A stretch of 64,000 nt of DNA from Phytophthora sp. 'mugwort' (taxonomy: Eukaryota; Oomycota; Peronosporomycetes; Peronosporales; Peronosporaceae). The notes below the pieces were generated by a model. The model was not told the origin of the DNA and did no database searches. It saw only the letters and a program-made list of their open reading frames with translations. Where the stretch lies: positions 2,914,001-2,978,000 of the forward strand of contig JAUCEF010000001.1 of assembly GCA_033558025.1 (NCBI GenBank), given 5' to 3'. Each line of letters begins with the position of its first letter. Positions within the stretch are counted from its first letter, which is position 1. Both the position numbers and the translations under genes were made by a program. Shown here piece after piece: positions 55,755-64,000 of this stretch.

Positions 55755-56046
55755 TGTACAAGTGCGGGGCGAGTGCAAGATACAGCTAGACTAGCTACGA
55801 TCCTGTATGTAGAACGACATTGTTTGGCTATGCGCTGCCGCGATGTTTACTCCGCTGGATCAAAACGCTTAGGCTGAGTATACGAACTACTTTGTATAGT
55901 TATTGCTAATCTACTTTGTGGAATGCGGCGCGCGGCGGGGCAGCCTCTCTTGCTCACTACAGCTTTGCAGCTCCACGAGCAGCAAGCTAGAGAGAGCAGC
56001 CCACCAAGCACTGTGTTCCTGTCGAGACTTTGCCCGGCACTCACGA
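55755..56046 (+). repeat. right direct repeat flanking the Polinton-like block
   Basis: 292 bp, in the same orientation as 39326-39618; it begins TGTACAAGTGCGGGGCGAG and ends CCCGGCACTCA(CGA). Differences are scattered point changes and 1-4-base gaps. Confidence 0.9.
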
Positions 56047-56233
56047 GTCTTTCCTCACCTCCTTCATTATCTGCCCTTACTGCTAGCTAGGTGTATTACA
56101 TCTTAATGGTGCCTAGTCTTAGAGCAACGGACAGCTGAGGAGCCCAATGACGCGCCCGGCGTCATCTCAAGAGCCACAGCCAGATGGAGCGAGGGTACAG
56201 CGCGGTAGCGAGAGAGTCACAACGGAGATAACC

Positions 56234-57258
56234 AGGCCTCTTCTAATTAGGCACTCAGCCTACTTTGCCTACTTCATCTATAGATAAGCGTTTTTGAGAC
56301 CTAGAAGTAGGCGCTCAATTTAGGAATGTACCAAGTAACTCCCGAAATCAAAAGTAGTTATTCGATAAAGAATACAATTCTAAGTTAGTGCGTGCTTTCC
56401 GCACTATTTTTTATTTCTCAGCTAAAGCGATCAACTCGAAGTACTGCTTGGCTTGCAGTTCGCCTTCCATGATGTAGTTGCTCAGTGACGCCCGCTGATC
56501 GATCTTGATTTGGTTGAGAAAGCTGAAATCGCTTTCGACGGTGTGAATTAAACAGTCTTCGCGGACAAAAAGATTTAGCGAGGAGGACGAAAAAAGTGTC
56601 GTTTTTCCCACCTTTAATTGGTCGAGCTTCGTACTCGGCCCACTTAGTGGCGTGCTGCTTCGAGTGGTGGCTAATGATGCTGCAGTGACGAGATTTGTCT
56701 AATTTCATCATACTTCAGTTCGTTTTCGTGTTTTAGGAGCCGTGAGTTGAGCGAACGCTGTAGTTGGTGTAGGGCACGCCCGAAAATTTCACAGAATCGG
56801 CATACAGCTATCGAAACAACAGGAGAGTCGCCAGTTATAATTGGGCGCAGCCCCAACTCATTCTCGTACTTTGGAATTCAATTTTGGCGCTGCTGAGGTT
56901 TGGATATGAGCTTTAGAACAAGCGCATTGTTGAAACTTCGTGACACTCTCTCAATTGTCGTGGGGGTCGTCGTTCCTTTCCTCTTAACGACTACTGATCT
57001 CTTCATAGAAGTTTGTTTCTTGGGCATTTGCAGGGAACCTGAGCTTGTACTCCTCCAAGATTATATGTTGCTTGTGGCGTAATCCACAGTGAAGGCACTT
57101 GGTTTACTTTGCACGGTCTGAAGTTATTTTTAGCTTTCTGGATCGCGTGAATACCCAGTACTCTGTCTCACCCCAGGTGTCTAAATAGGCGTTTTCAAGA
57201 TCTTAGAATAGGTATTCTGGCCCATTTCGTAGCACACCGCCTATTTAAGAGAGGCCTC
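56234..57258 (-). mobile_element. hAT-like remnant with BED-type zinc finger fragment
   Basis: Ends read AGGCCTCTTCTAATTAGGC (56234 on) and, on the other strand, (G)AGGCCTCTCTTAAATAGGC. AGATAACC occurs at both sides (56226-56233 and 57259-57266), an 8-bp duplication as made by hAT transposases. Inside, the minus strand reads ITGDSPVVSIAVCRFCEIFG (~56850-56785), later HATKWAEYEARP (~56650), which fits the BED-like finger leader of oomycete hAT proteins (CxxC...H...H). Stops and frame changes are frequent and no catalytic domain remains. Confidence 0.6.
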
Positions 57259-57510
57259 AGATAACCAATACGGGTGGAGGTCTTGCTGCCTCAAATCAAT
57301 TTGGCCAATGGGAAACGTCTGTCGATTGCTCGGGCGATTCCACCAATTATTATTTGAAATAACCCACGTGTGTAAACATAGCCGGAATTCACAATATTAT
57401 ACTGGAAAATACTGTCATGTACTCTATATCCACCTTGGTACCATTATACACGCTATGGTTACAGCAGGGGGTCCCAAGAAGGAAGGTTTAGTATCATACT
57501 GCTAAGCAGC

Positions 57511-58880
57511 TCAGTCGAAAGTCGCCTCGTCGCTCCATTCCCCTTCAGACCACCACATTTCAGTGTCGGAGTTCGCGTCTGACGCAGCATATCGCCGCCA
57601 TTCAGTTCCGTCGTAATCTTCCACCAGACCGTACTCGTCATAGCCATCGCTCTCGTCCACGGGACTCGATGATTCCCCTGAAAGGCTTGAACCACTGGAA
57701 ACACTCTCGCCGTCCGAGTCGTGGATAGCGTACCATTGCAGCTGCCGCTGCACAATATCGACGTTGCCCGCGCACTCTTCCAGCATCTCCTCGACGATAC
57801 CGTCATAGGCGAATGGCTCTTGTCCAAAGTTTATATGGATAGCATCTGACGAGTCTAGACCGACTGCTGGATACCACTGCTCGTGTACACACTCAATATT
57901 GCTGTTGTCATTTCGGATGAGCTCACCGTTGTTCGTAAACATGACAAAAGAGCGACCGTCACGCACGTTTCGCCGCACACCGCAGCCGATAGTGTCGCTA
58001 GTGCCAAAAGCTGGGCCAAATTGACGACCACGGTTTGAGTGAAACATTTGTCCGTCGTCGCCATGGTATCCGTACGAGCGGAAATCCCAACCTGGCTGTC
58101 GATCCACGAGTGGAAAGCGTGACGTCACCAGTCCGACGGACGTCACGTCCTCGCCGTGCAGTCGTCGCGCTGAAGGTTTGATACGCTTGGTGATGGAGAT
58201 CTCAAAGTAGCCGCTAGAGACCACACCCACGTGGTACTCGAACGTTTTCGTCTGCTGGTCTTGGCGCTTGAATACTGCAACATGAAACGTAGTGGGGAAC
58301 GGCACGTTGGATCGCACGCAACGGTCGTCGCCCAGGATGTCGCCGTCGAAGCCGAAGTCCACCACCTCGGACGGCTTTACGGGTTGCATATGAAGGGACG
58401 CAACACTGAACACCAGACAACAAATTTAGTCAACAAACTCACTGAGTCCACGCTAGCAGCCCCCAATGCAACAACACATTGCAACAGCAATGCTCTAAGA
58501 ACTTACTCTTGCTCGAGCGCCAGACTGCCTCTATAGTGCCGCGTCTGTTGGATATCCGCGTACGCGGGCAGCGGCCTGATCGCGTGTGCCAGTAGTTGGT
58601 ACATACGGCTCTCACTGATGCCGCTCGGGAAGAGCTTGCGTAGCTGCGCGGAAACCACAAGTGGTACGGCACCGCTGCGCGCGCCCGGCATACGAAAGTT
58701 GAGCGTCTCCCAACGGTGACAGAAGAGCGCTTTCCACACGGGGAAGCGTGGCAGTACCGTGCGCGCTGTGAACTTGGACGCGCAAGTGAAGGCCTCGACG
58801 TCTCGCGGGGCGGCAAACGACAGCAGCTGCGCCACCAGCTCGTCGTCCAGCGCGTAGATCGGCGCCATCGTCCTGGCCAT
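57511..58880 (-). CDS. F-box-like and SPRY domain protein
   Basis: Two exons: 58880-58507 and 58405-57511, with a 97-bp intron (GTAAGT..TTCAG); the join gives 422 codons in frame. Residues ~8-55 look like an F-box (LDDELVAQLLSFAAPRDVEA, then FPVWKALFCHRW). Residues ~160-320 form a SPRY domain: YFEISITK, SVGLVTSRFPL, GWDFRSYGYHGDDGQMFH, TIGCGVRRNVRDG and SFVMFTNNGEL. The order G.DxxS.GYHGDDG.....G...G..D..GCG is diagnostic. The C-terminal 100 residues are Ser- and acid-rich. F-box/SPRY proteins usually recruit targets to ubiquitin ligases; the partner is not predictable. The ATG at 58880 (MARTMAP) is chosen; one at 58868 is also possible. Confidence 0.78.
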
Positions 58881-61206
58881 CGTCTGGGTCTCGGAGGAGA
58901 TGTTGAGGGTACGGGGATATTGAACTAATGAACTGGAATGCTTAATGGTTTTCCTAGACTGGAATCCGTTGGCGCCGCTGCAACGACACGAACGAAAGGT
59001 TGCAAAGTCTTGCGGTGCTTCAGAGATACGGTGCACCATCCTCTTGATAGGCATTGCGAATCCCCATAAATAACATATATACTTTTGAAAGAATCATTAA
59101 ATACAGAATACCCTTTCCAGAAAACGCATACGCAGTAGATGACCTCTAGTCAAGAATAAATTAATGTAACAAAGCCATGAGGATGCGCATCCAGGATTGG
59201 CTGCTTCGTGTGTCCGAATTTAGCTGACTGAATCAGAAAATGTGCACTCAGTGACTTGAGTATACATTTCACCGCCCTTTTTATCAGCCCCGGTTGTCTA
59301 AAATTAGAAAAGTTGTACTACAGCTCCAAATACAAATTGTCGTTTATTGTAGCACGACAGTAGAAAATTCTTATTCGTTGCTCTTGTGTCTTGGCGCTGC
59401 TGTTATTACAATTACAAAAATAAATCGCAGCTGAGTTTCTTGCTCTGCATAGGGCACAAGCTTCCTCGCAGTACGTTTCCAGTTGACCAATTGTTTAAAT
59501 AACGTTGCTTAGACAAATGGTCAACTTTGCGACGATACGTTGAAGTACCCGTGCCAAGCGGATAACCATCGACAGAGTCAAAATACATATAGTTCAGTAG
59601 CAGGTACAGTAAATAGTATGAGAGCAGTATCTGAAAGATACCGTAGGTAGCTCCCTGCAACATCATCAGATTGAAGGAATGCAAACGACAAGTAAACTAC
59701 TTAGTTCAGTATTAGCTACGATTATTCAACTGGGAATATGCTTGAGGAAGGTCGTCCTGCGAAAGCGGCATCCGGCGAATCGTGAGATGCAGACGATTCG
59801 GGAGACGCCAAATTATCACTGGGTGAAATTATCACAAACTGGAGTGTACCAAACTATGGATATATTCGCAGCGATTTATTCGTTCGGTAAGTGTCGATAA
59901 CAAGCTCACAATGCCATCAACCCGAACTCAGCTGCACGAGTAAATGATGACCCAGCCATTTTCTTTTAGTGGTTCAAGGAAATCGATACGAGATTTCGAG
60001 CGCAAGTGTTTGCTGCTGCTGGACTGTGCAGTTCTAACCGACCATCGCCATAATGTTTGTTTAGAAACTGACTTATTATTAAAAATGGTGTTTAACTTAC
60101 TCAATACCCTGCACGAGTCAATATTTACACCGCGTTCGTGGGGGGGGGCCTTGCTGTGCGTGTATATCGAGTGGAGAGGGTCGGCCTGTAGCTGCTTGCT
60201 GCCTGTGTGCCTCTCTGTCTGTCTGTCTCCGATCGCCATAGGTGTTCGTATAAATTTCTGACTTATTATAAAAACAACACTGAACTATTAAGTGTTTAGC
60301 ATCGTTGTTTAGCAATAATTCAGTGTTTTGTACCACAATTGTATTTCACCGGGATGAAAAACAGACAGCCCCTCGGTAGTAATATCTAGAAGAGTAATAC
60401 CTGCTATTAGAAAAATGATAGCGCCACTTGACCTCTAGTTTGTCAAAAAGGAAGTCGCATTCTTATTCTAGTGCATAACTATGGGGATACTTGTTTTAGA
60501 GCAATTATGGGGTATTGTATATGTACAGAGTTTCCAAAGAACTCTATACTGCTGCTTCGGACATTGCTTAGCGAACGCTGCATTCTGGTAGACACTCCCG
60601 GTAGAATCTCGAAAAGCGTGCTCGCTGCTCCAGCGATAGCTGCAACCACGAAAAAGAGAGGTGTTCGAGTGCCGGGTGCTGCTGGTGCAGCCCCCCCCCC
60701 CCCGGTGCATGACATCCCCTGATCGTGACGGTCTTGCACATCTTCAGCGGAAATGTTGCTGTATAGCAGGTTCCAGGGGTGAGTGCTGGGAGGACAGAGC
60801 ATCGTTGCGGGGAAGCAGCGAGCACGCTTTTCGAGCACCTAAGCCTTGACTCTCCTTTTCGCGGTTGCAGCTCGTAACTTTGAGGCGCAGGACGAGTAAG
60901 ATGCCGAGGGCGTGGCCGAATAGGAGCTTAAGCTGAAGCGATAAAGGCAAAGCTAAATGGTTGTGTCATCTTTCTGGCACAGTTTCAGATATTAGTACAC
61001 CCTGCGACAGGAATCCCTTTGACAGGAATAAAAAGTTAGCTCCCGACGCAATGACTATCGAGGAGTTTGTCTGTACAACAGCAAGGACAAGCACACGATG
61101 ACCACATCCGATTAGCGGTACTGTGCCATGTCATTCTCTACGATACCGATTGGAGCATGGCTCTCCTCGATATGCTGGCCCGTGTTGGGCCAATCCGGCA
61201 ACAAAT
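58881..61206. other. long intergenic stretch, no supported gene
   Basis: About 2.3 kb without a gene I can support. It is AT-rich from 59060 to 60470, with homopolymers (G9 at ~60143, C10-11 at ~60693) and a short GTCT run (~60216). A minus-strand frame at 59412-59684 has a hydrophobic start followed by YFDSVDGYPLGTGTSTYRRK, which looks protein-like and may be a transposase scrap, but I cannot name it. Confidence 0.45.
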
Positions 61207-63390
61207 CTAGCTGATAAACGCCTTCTTCAATGACTTGGCGGCACACGGGCCGGCGGACGTCATGATTTGCTCGCCCTTGTACGTCGCCAAGCAGTTGTCA
61301 TCGGTCAGGAAGTCCGGCGATACCTTCTCCACTACCTTCTGCTTCTTGACCTGCGCCGCCGACAGCGGCTCGCTGCTCTCTGACGCAATCGTCACGCGTT
61401 CACCGACCTTAGCGTCAGCGGGGGGCTCCACGAATTGCACGTGCTCGTGGGCCTCGTCGCACGCACACAGCACCATACCATGCGATTTAAAGCCGCCCAG
61501 CTTGGCGGGCTTCAGGTTCAGCAATACCAGCACCTTGCGGTCCTGCATCTCCTCGAGCGAGTAGAACGCCTGCAGACCGGACGCAATCTGCTTGGGTTCC
61601 TCCTCGCCAATGTCGATCTCCTCACAGTACAACTTCTCCGACTCCGGGTGTTTCCACACCTTTGAGATCACACCAACGCGGATGTCCAGCGAGGCAAAGA
61701 GCGGCGTGACAGCCTTCGCGGGCTTGACCTTTGCAGGTTTCGCCTTGGCAGCGGCAGCCTCGCTCTGTTTCTGCTTCTCCTCCTCAGTCAGGATTTTGTT
61801 GAACAAGATGTCGCCGATGGAAACCTCGGTCCCAGGCGTCAGGTTGTCGTAGTCCGGGGACAGTGCCGTTAGCGTCGTGGGGGTCGTACCAAGCTTCTCA
61901 AAGATAATCTCAGCGGTCTTGGGGATAATGGGGCTCAGGTAGTGAGTCAGCAAGTAGATTGCCTCTAAACATGTGCGCACCACAACAAGGCGTGGCTCAT
62001 TCTCCTTCATATGCCACGGCTCCTTCTCCGTCAGGTACTTGTTAGTGTCCTTCAGAGCGTTAACAATCGCAAGACAAGCATTCTGCAGTGAAAAGTCCTT
62101 GTACGAGTCTTCCGAGTACTTGAGCAGCTCGTAGACGTCGAACGGCTTATCAGCCTTGGCATCGGGCACAAGACCGTTCGAGTACTTCTTACAAATGTTG
62201 ACTGTGCGGTGCACCAGGTTGCCCAGTGTGTCGGCGAGCTCCGAGTTGTGAATGTTGATGAGGTCGTCCTCAGAGAAAGGCATGTCCTGGCCGAACTTGG
62301 CCGAACGCACAATGAAGTAGCGGAACGACTCCAGACCATATTTGCTAATCATCTCGTACGGGTCAATGACATTTCCAATGCTCTTGCTCATCTTGGACCC
62401 GTCCTTGGCGTTCACGAAGCCATGAGCGAACACACGCTTTGGTAGCGGAATGCCCGTGCTCATCAGGATGCAGGGCCAGATGACGCAGTGGAACCACGTA
62501 ATGTCCTTGCCGATAATGTGCACATTAGCGGGCCAGTAGTGGGCGTTTGGGCCGTCCGGGTAGCCGATGGCCGACAGGTAGTTGGATAGTGCGTCGAACC
62601 ACACGTACAGCACATGCTTGGGGTCGTTGAGCAATGGAATGCCGTGCGTGAAGGTGTTTCGCGAGGCCGACAGGTCCTGCAGCGGTTCTTTAAGGCGACG
62701 TAGCAATTCCTGGCGACGCACCTCGGGTTGCAGGAAGTCGGGATTCCCTTCGATGTGCTTGACCAGGCGGTCCTGGTACTTGGACATTTTGAAGAAGTAC
62801 GACTGCTCCTGCATCTTCTTGAAGGGCGCGCCCGTGACGGGGTCCTTGTAGTCCGTGAGTTGTGCCTCCGTCTCGGTCACGAAGGTTTCCTCGCGCACGT
62901 TGTACCATCCCTCGTAGTTGCCGAGGTACACATCGCCCCTGTCGAGCGCGCGCTGGAAGAGCCACTGGGCGAATTTTTTGTGCACGTCGCTGGTGGTGCG
63001 GATAAAGTTGTCATTGCTCATATTGAGGTCCTTGGTGAGCTGCTGGAAAACACCCGCATACTTGTCCACGAGCTGCTGGGGCGTGACACCAGCGACCTCG
63101 GCCGTCTGCGCAATCTTCTGGCCGTGCTCGTCCGTCCCCGTGAGGAAATACACGTCGCGACCGAAGACCCGGTGGTAGCGGCAGATGACGTCCGAGCACA
63201 CGTTCTCGTAGGCGTGTCCCATGTGCGGCAGCCCGTTCGTGTAGTGGATTGCCGTCGTCAGGTAAAAGGACTCGCGAGCGGGCTTGGCCGCCTCCACCTG
63301 CGTCTGCAACTGCTCCACTCTTGCATCCTGCCCTTGCTGCGCCACCTCCAACTTGTCCACGCGGGCGGAGAGGTCCGCGGTCGTCGACAT
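61207..63390 (-). CDS. MARS1: methionyl-tRNA synthetase with EMAPII-like tRNA-binding domain
   Basis: A single exon of 727 codons. Residues 1-40 are a short coiled coil (ARVDKLEVAQQGQDARVEQL). The class I catalytic core has the HIGH motif as HMGH (56-59), TGTDEHGQKIAQ, and KMSKS (333-337). The connective peptide carries no zinc cysteines (YEGWYNVREETFVTE), placing it with the bacterial type that lacks the metal knuckle. The anticodon-binding helical domain follows. From ~562 to 665 there is an EMAPII/Trbp111-like OB fold (FASLDIRVGVISKVWKHPES, then LVLLNLKPAKLGGFKSHGMV) that binds tRNA. The reaction charges tRNA-Met with methionine. No targeting peptide is evident, so it is probably cytosolic. 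The next gene starts 366 bp away in the opposite direction. Confidence 0.93.
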   Translation of the reverse strand: MSTTADLSARVDKLEVAQQGQDARVEQLQTQVEAAKPARESFYLTTAIHYTNGLPHMGHAYENVCSDVICRYHRVFGRDVYFLTGTDEHGQKIAQTAEVAGVTPQQLVDKYAGVFQQLTKDLNMSNDNFIRTTSDVHKKFAQWLFQRALDRGDVYLGNYEGWYNVREETFVTETEAQLTDYKDPVTGAPFKKMQEQSYFFKMSKYQDRLVKHIEGNPDFLQPEVRRQELLRRLKEPLQDLSASRNTFTHGIPLLNDPKHVLYVWFDALSNYLSAIGYPDGPNAHYWPANVHIIGKDITWFHCVIWPCILMSTGIPLPKRVFAHGFVNAKDGSKMSKSIGNVIDPYEMISKYGLESFRYFIVRSAKFGQDMPFSEDDLINIHNSELADTLGNLVHRTVNICKKYSNGLVPDAKADKPFDVYELLKYSEDSYKDFSLQNACLAIVNALKDTNKYLTEKEPWHMKENEPRLVVVRTCLEAIYLLTHYLSPIIPKTAEIIFEKLGTTPTTLTALSPDYDNLTPGTEVSIGDILFNKILTEEEKQKQSEAAAAKAKPAKVKPAKAVTPLFASLDIRVGVISKVWKHPESEKLYCEEIDIGEEEPKQIASGLQAFYSLEEMQDRKVLVLLNLKPAKLGGFKSHGMVLCACDEAHEHVQFVEPPADAKVGERVTIASESSEPLSAAQVKKQKVVEKVSPDFLTDDNCLATYKGEQIMTSAGPCAAKSLKKAFIS

Positions 63391-63755
63391 GTTCTCTTAC
63401 TTGCTTGGGGACTGGGTGATTCGCTTCTGCTTGGCTCGCTCAAATCCCCCTCGACTGGTTCCCACAAGCATATTCCGCGTAAGTGTGACGCGCAGTTGGA
63501 TCGCGTCGTCTCATTGGCTGAAAACGGGTTAATAAGCAGTCCACCCATTGGTCGAAACTCGTCCTGTGCCAATTTTAAATTTGCCCGCCAAGACATATGC
63601 GGTGTACAGCCTTCGCATCAAATCAATCTAAGACCCACTCTCCGCATATTGCATTTTATGCAGCAGACCTCGCCACTGATTTTCCAATTTGGCTAGTTCA
63701 AATTTCCCGCGCGAAGTAAAATATCCGCATTCGCGCCGCGTCGCCCATCCAGATC
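63391..63755. promoter_or_regulatory. divergent intergenic region between MetRS and a coiled-coil gene
   Basis: 365 bp between two start codons facing away from each other, so it must hold both promoters. No clear initiator or TATA element can be fixed by eye. A minus-strand frame through it (63258-63596) is a shadow. Confidence 0.5.
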
Positions 63756-64000
63756 ATGGTGGTGCACGGCAGCAGCTCTGGCTCGCTCTCGAGTGTCACG
63801 ACGGACAAGCGCAGCATGATGCATAGCAGCAGTAACAACAACAATAGCGCCACCTTCCAGAAGTTTACCGATGACCCGAGCTCTTTTGGCTCCATGCTGG
63901 ACCAGCTGCACGCCGAGCAGAAGGGCACCATCGAGGCACTGACCTGCCAGGTCGAGTTCTACCGCCAGCGCGAGGAGCGGGCACGCCAGGAACTTGTGAC
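63756..64000 (+). CDS. coiled-coil protein, N-terminal part (3' partial)
   Basis: ATG 63756 opens a frame to the window end (81 codons seen). The start is Ser- and Asn-rich (MMHSSSNNNNSATFQKF). A helical, charged stretch follows (MLDQLHAEQKGTIEALTCQV, then FYRQREERARQEL) that looks like a coiled coil. No family can be named from this piece. Confidence 0.65.
   Translation, partial: MVVHGSSSGSLSSVTTDKRSMMHSSSNNNNSATFQKFTDDPSSFGSMLDQLHAEQKGTIEALTCQVEFYRQREERARQELV

Noticed and set aside
60210..60232. GTCT run as a microsatellite of note
   Set aside because: Only about four units; ordinary low complexity.
62728..63696. 322-codon plus-strand frame opposite MetRS
   Set aside because: It is the antisense of the conserved synthetase N-terminal half, a shadow of GC-rich codon use.

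Overview
The window reads as nuclear DNA of a plant-pathogenic oomycete of the Phytophthora type. Genes are compact, with few short introns (about 50-95 bp in the small genes, with clean GT..AG borders). A broken Crinkler (CRN) effector gene with its characteristic N-terminal motifs is present, and transposon debris separates gene islands. The genus is an inference; no species is claimed.

Layout. 1-1827 is the 3' half of an NPC1-type sterol transporter. 2051-3623 is a Tc1/mariner (DD34E) element with ~207-bp terminal inverted repeats and a frameshifted transposase. 3778-5169 encodes a membrane-anchored PAF-acetylhydrolase-like lipase. 5.5-14.8 kb is repeat-rich: a 65-bp tandem repeat, a decayed LINE (minus strand), a Copia 3' end plus LTR fused to it, the CRN pseudogene, and DNA I cannot assign. 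14.8-38.6 kb is a minus-strand gene island. It holds a zinc-finger/G-patch protein, an unknown 163-aa protein, a small atypical kinase-like protein (4 exons), RFC3 (3 exons), a 2102-aa GTPase/Cys-rich/vWA protein, and a 10-exon VPS13 (VPS13B-like) gene whose spliced CDS I trace to about 4178 codons.

39.6-55.75 kb is the most interesting part: a decayed but nearly complete Polinton/Maverick-type (polinton-like virus) insertion of about 16 kb. It keeps remnants of protein-primed DNA polymerase B, a chromodomain integrase, an FtsK/HerA-type packaging ATPase, an adenain-like cysteine protease, a double-jelly-roll major capsid protein, a candidate minor capsid protein and a basic core-like protein. 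It also has a fibre-like protein ending in a peptidase S74 chaperone domain, and tandem ExoX-C-like domains. All large genes carry stops or frameshifts. The block is flanked by ~293-bp DIRECT repeats rather than the expected inverted termini, and a ~0.67-kb MITE-like element sits between the protease and capsid genes.

56.2-57.3 kb is a hAT-like remnant with an apparent 8-bp target duplication. 57.5-58.9 kb is a two-exon F-box-like/SPRY gene. 58.9-61.2 kb has no gene I can support. 61.2-63.4 kb is a cytosolic methionyl-tRNA synthetase with an EMAPII-like tRNA-binding tail. At 63,756 a divergent coiled-coil gene starts and runs off the window.

The host genes are housekeeping functions (sterol and lipid transport, DNA replication, translation) and share no pathway. 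The viral genes form one replication/integration/packaging/capsid module that is now dead.
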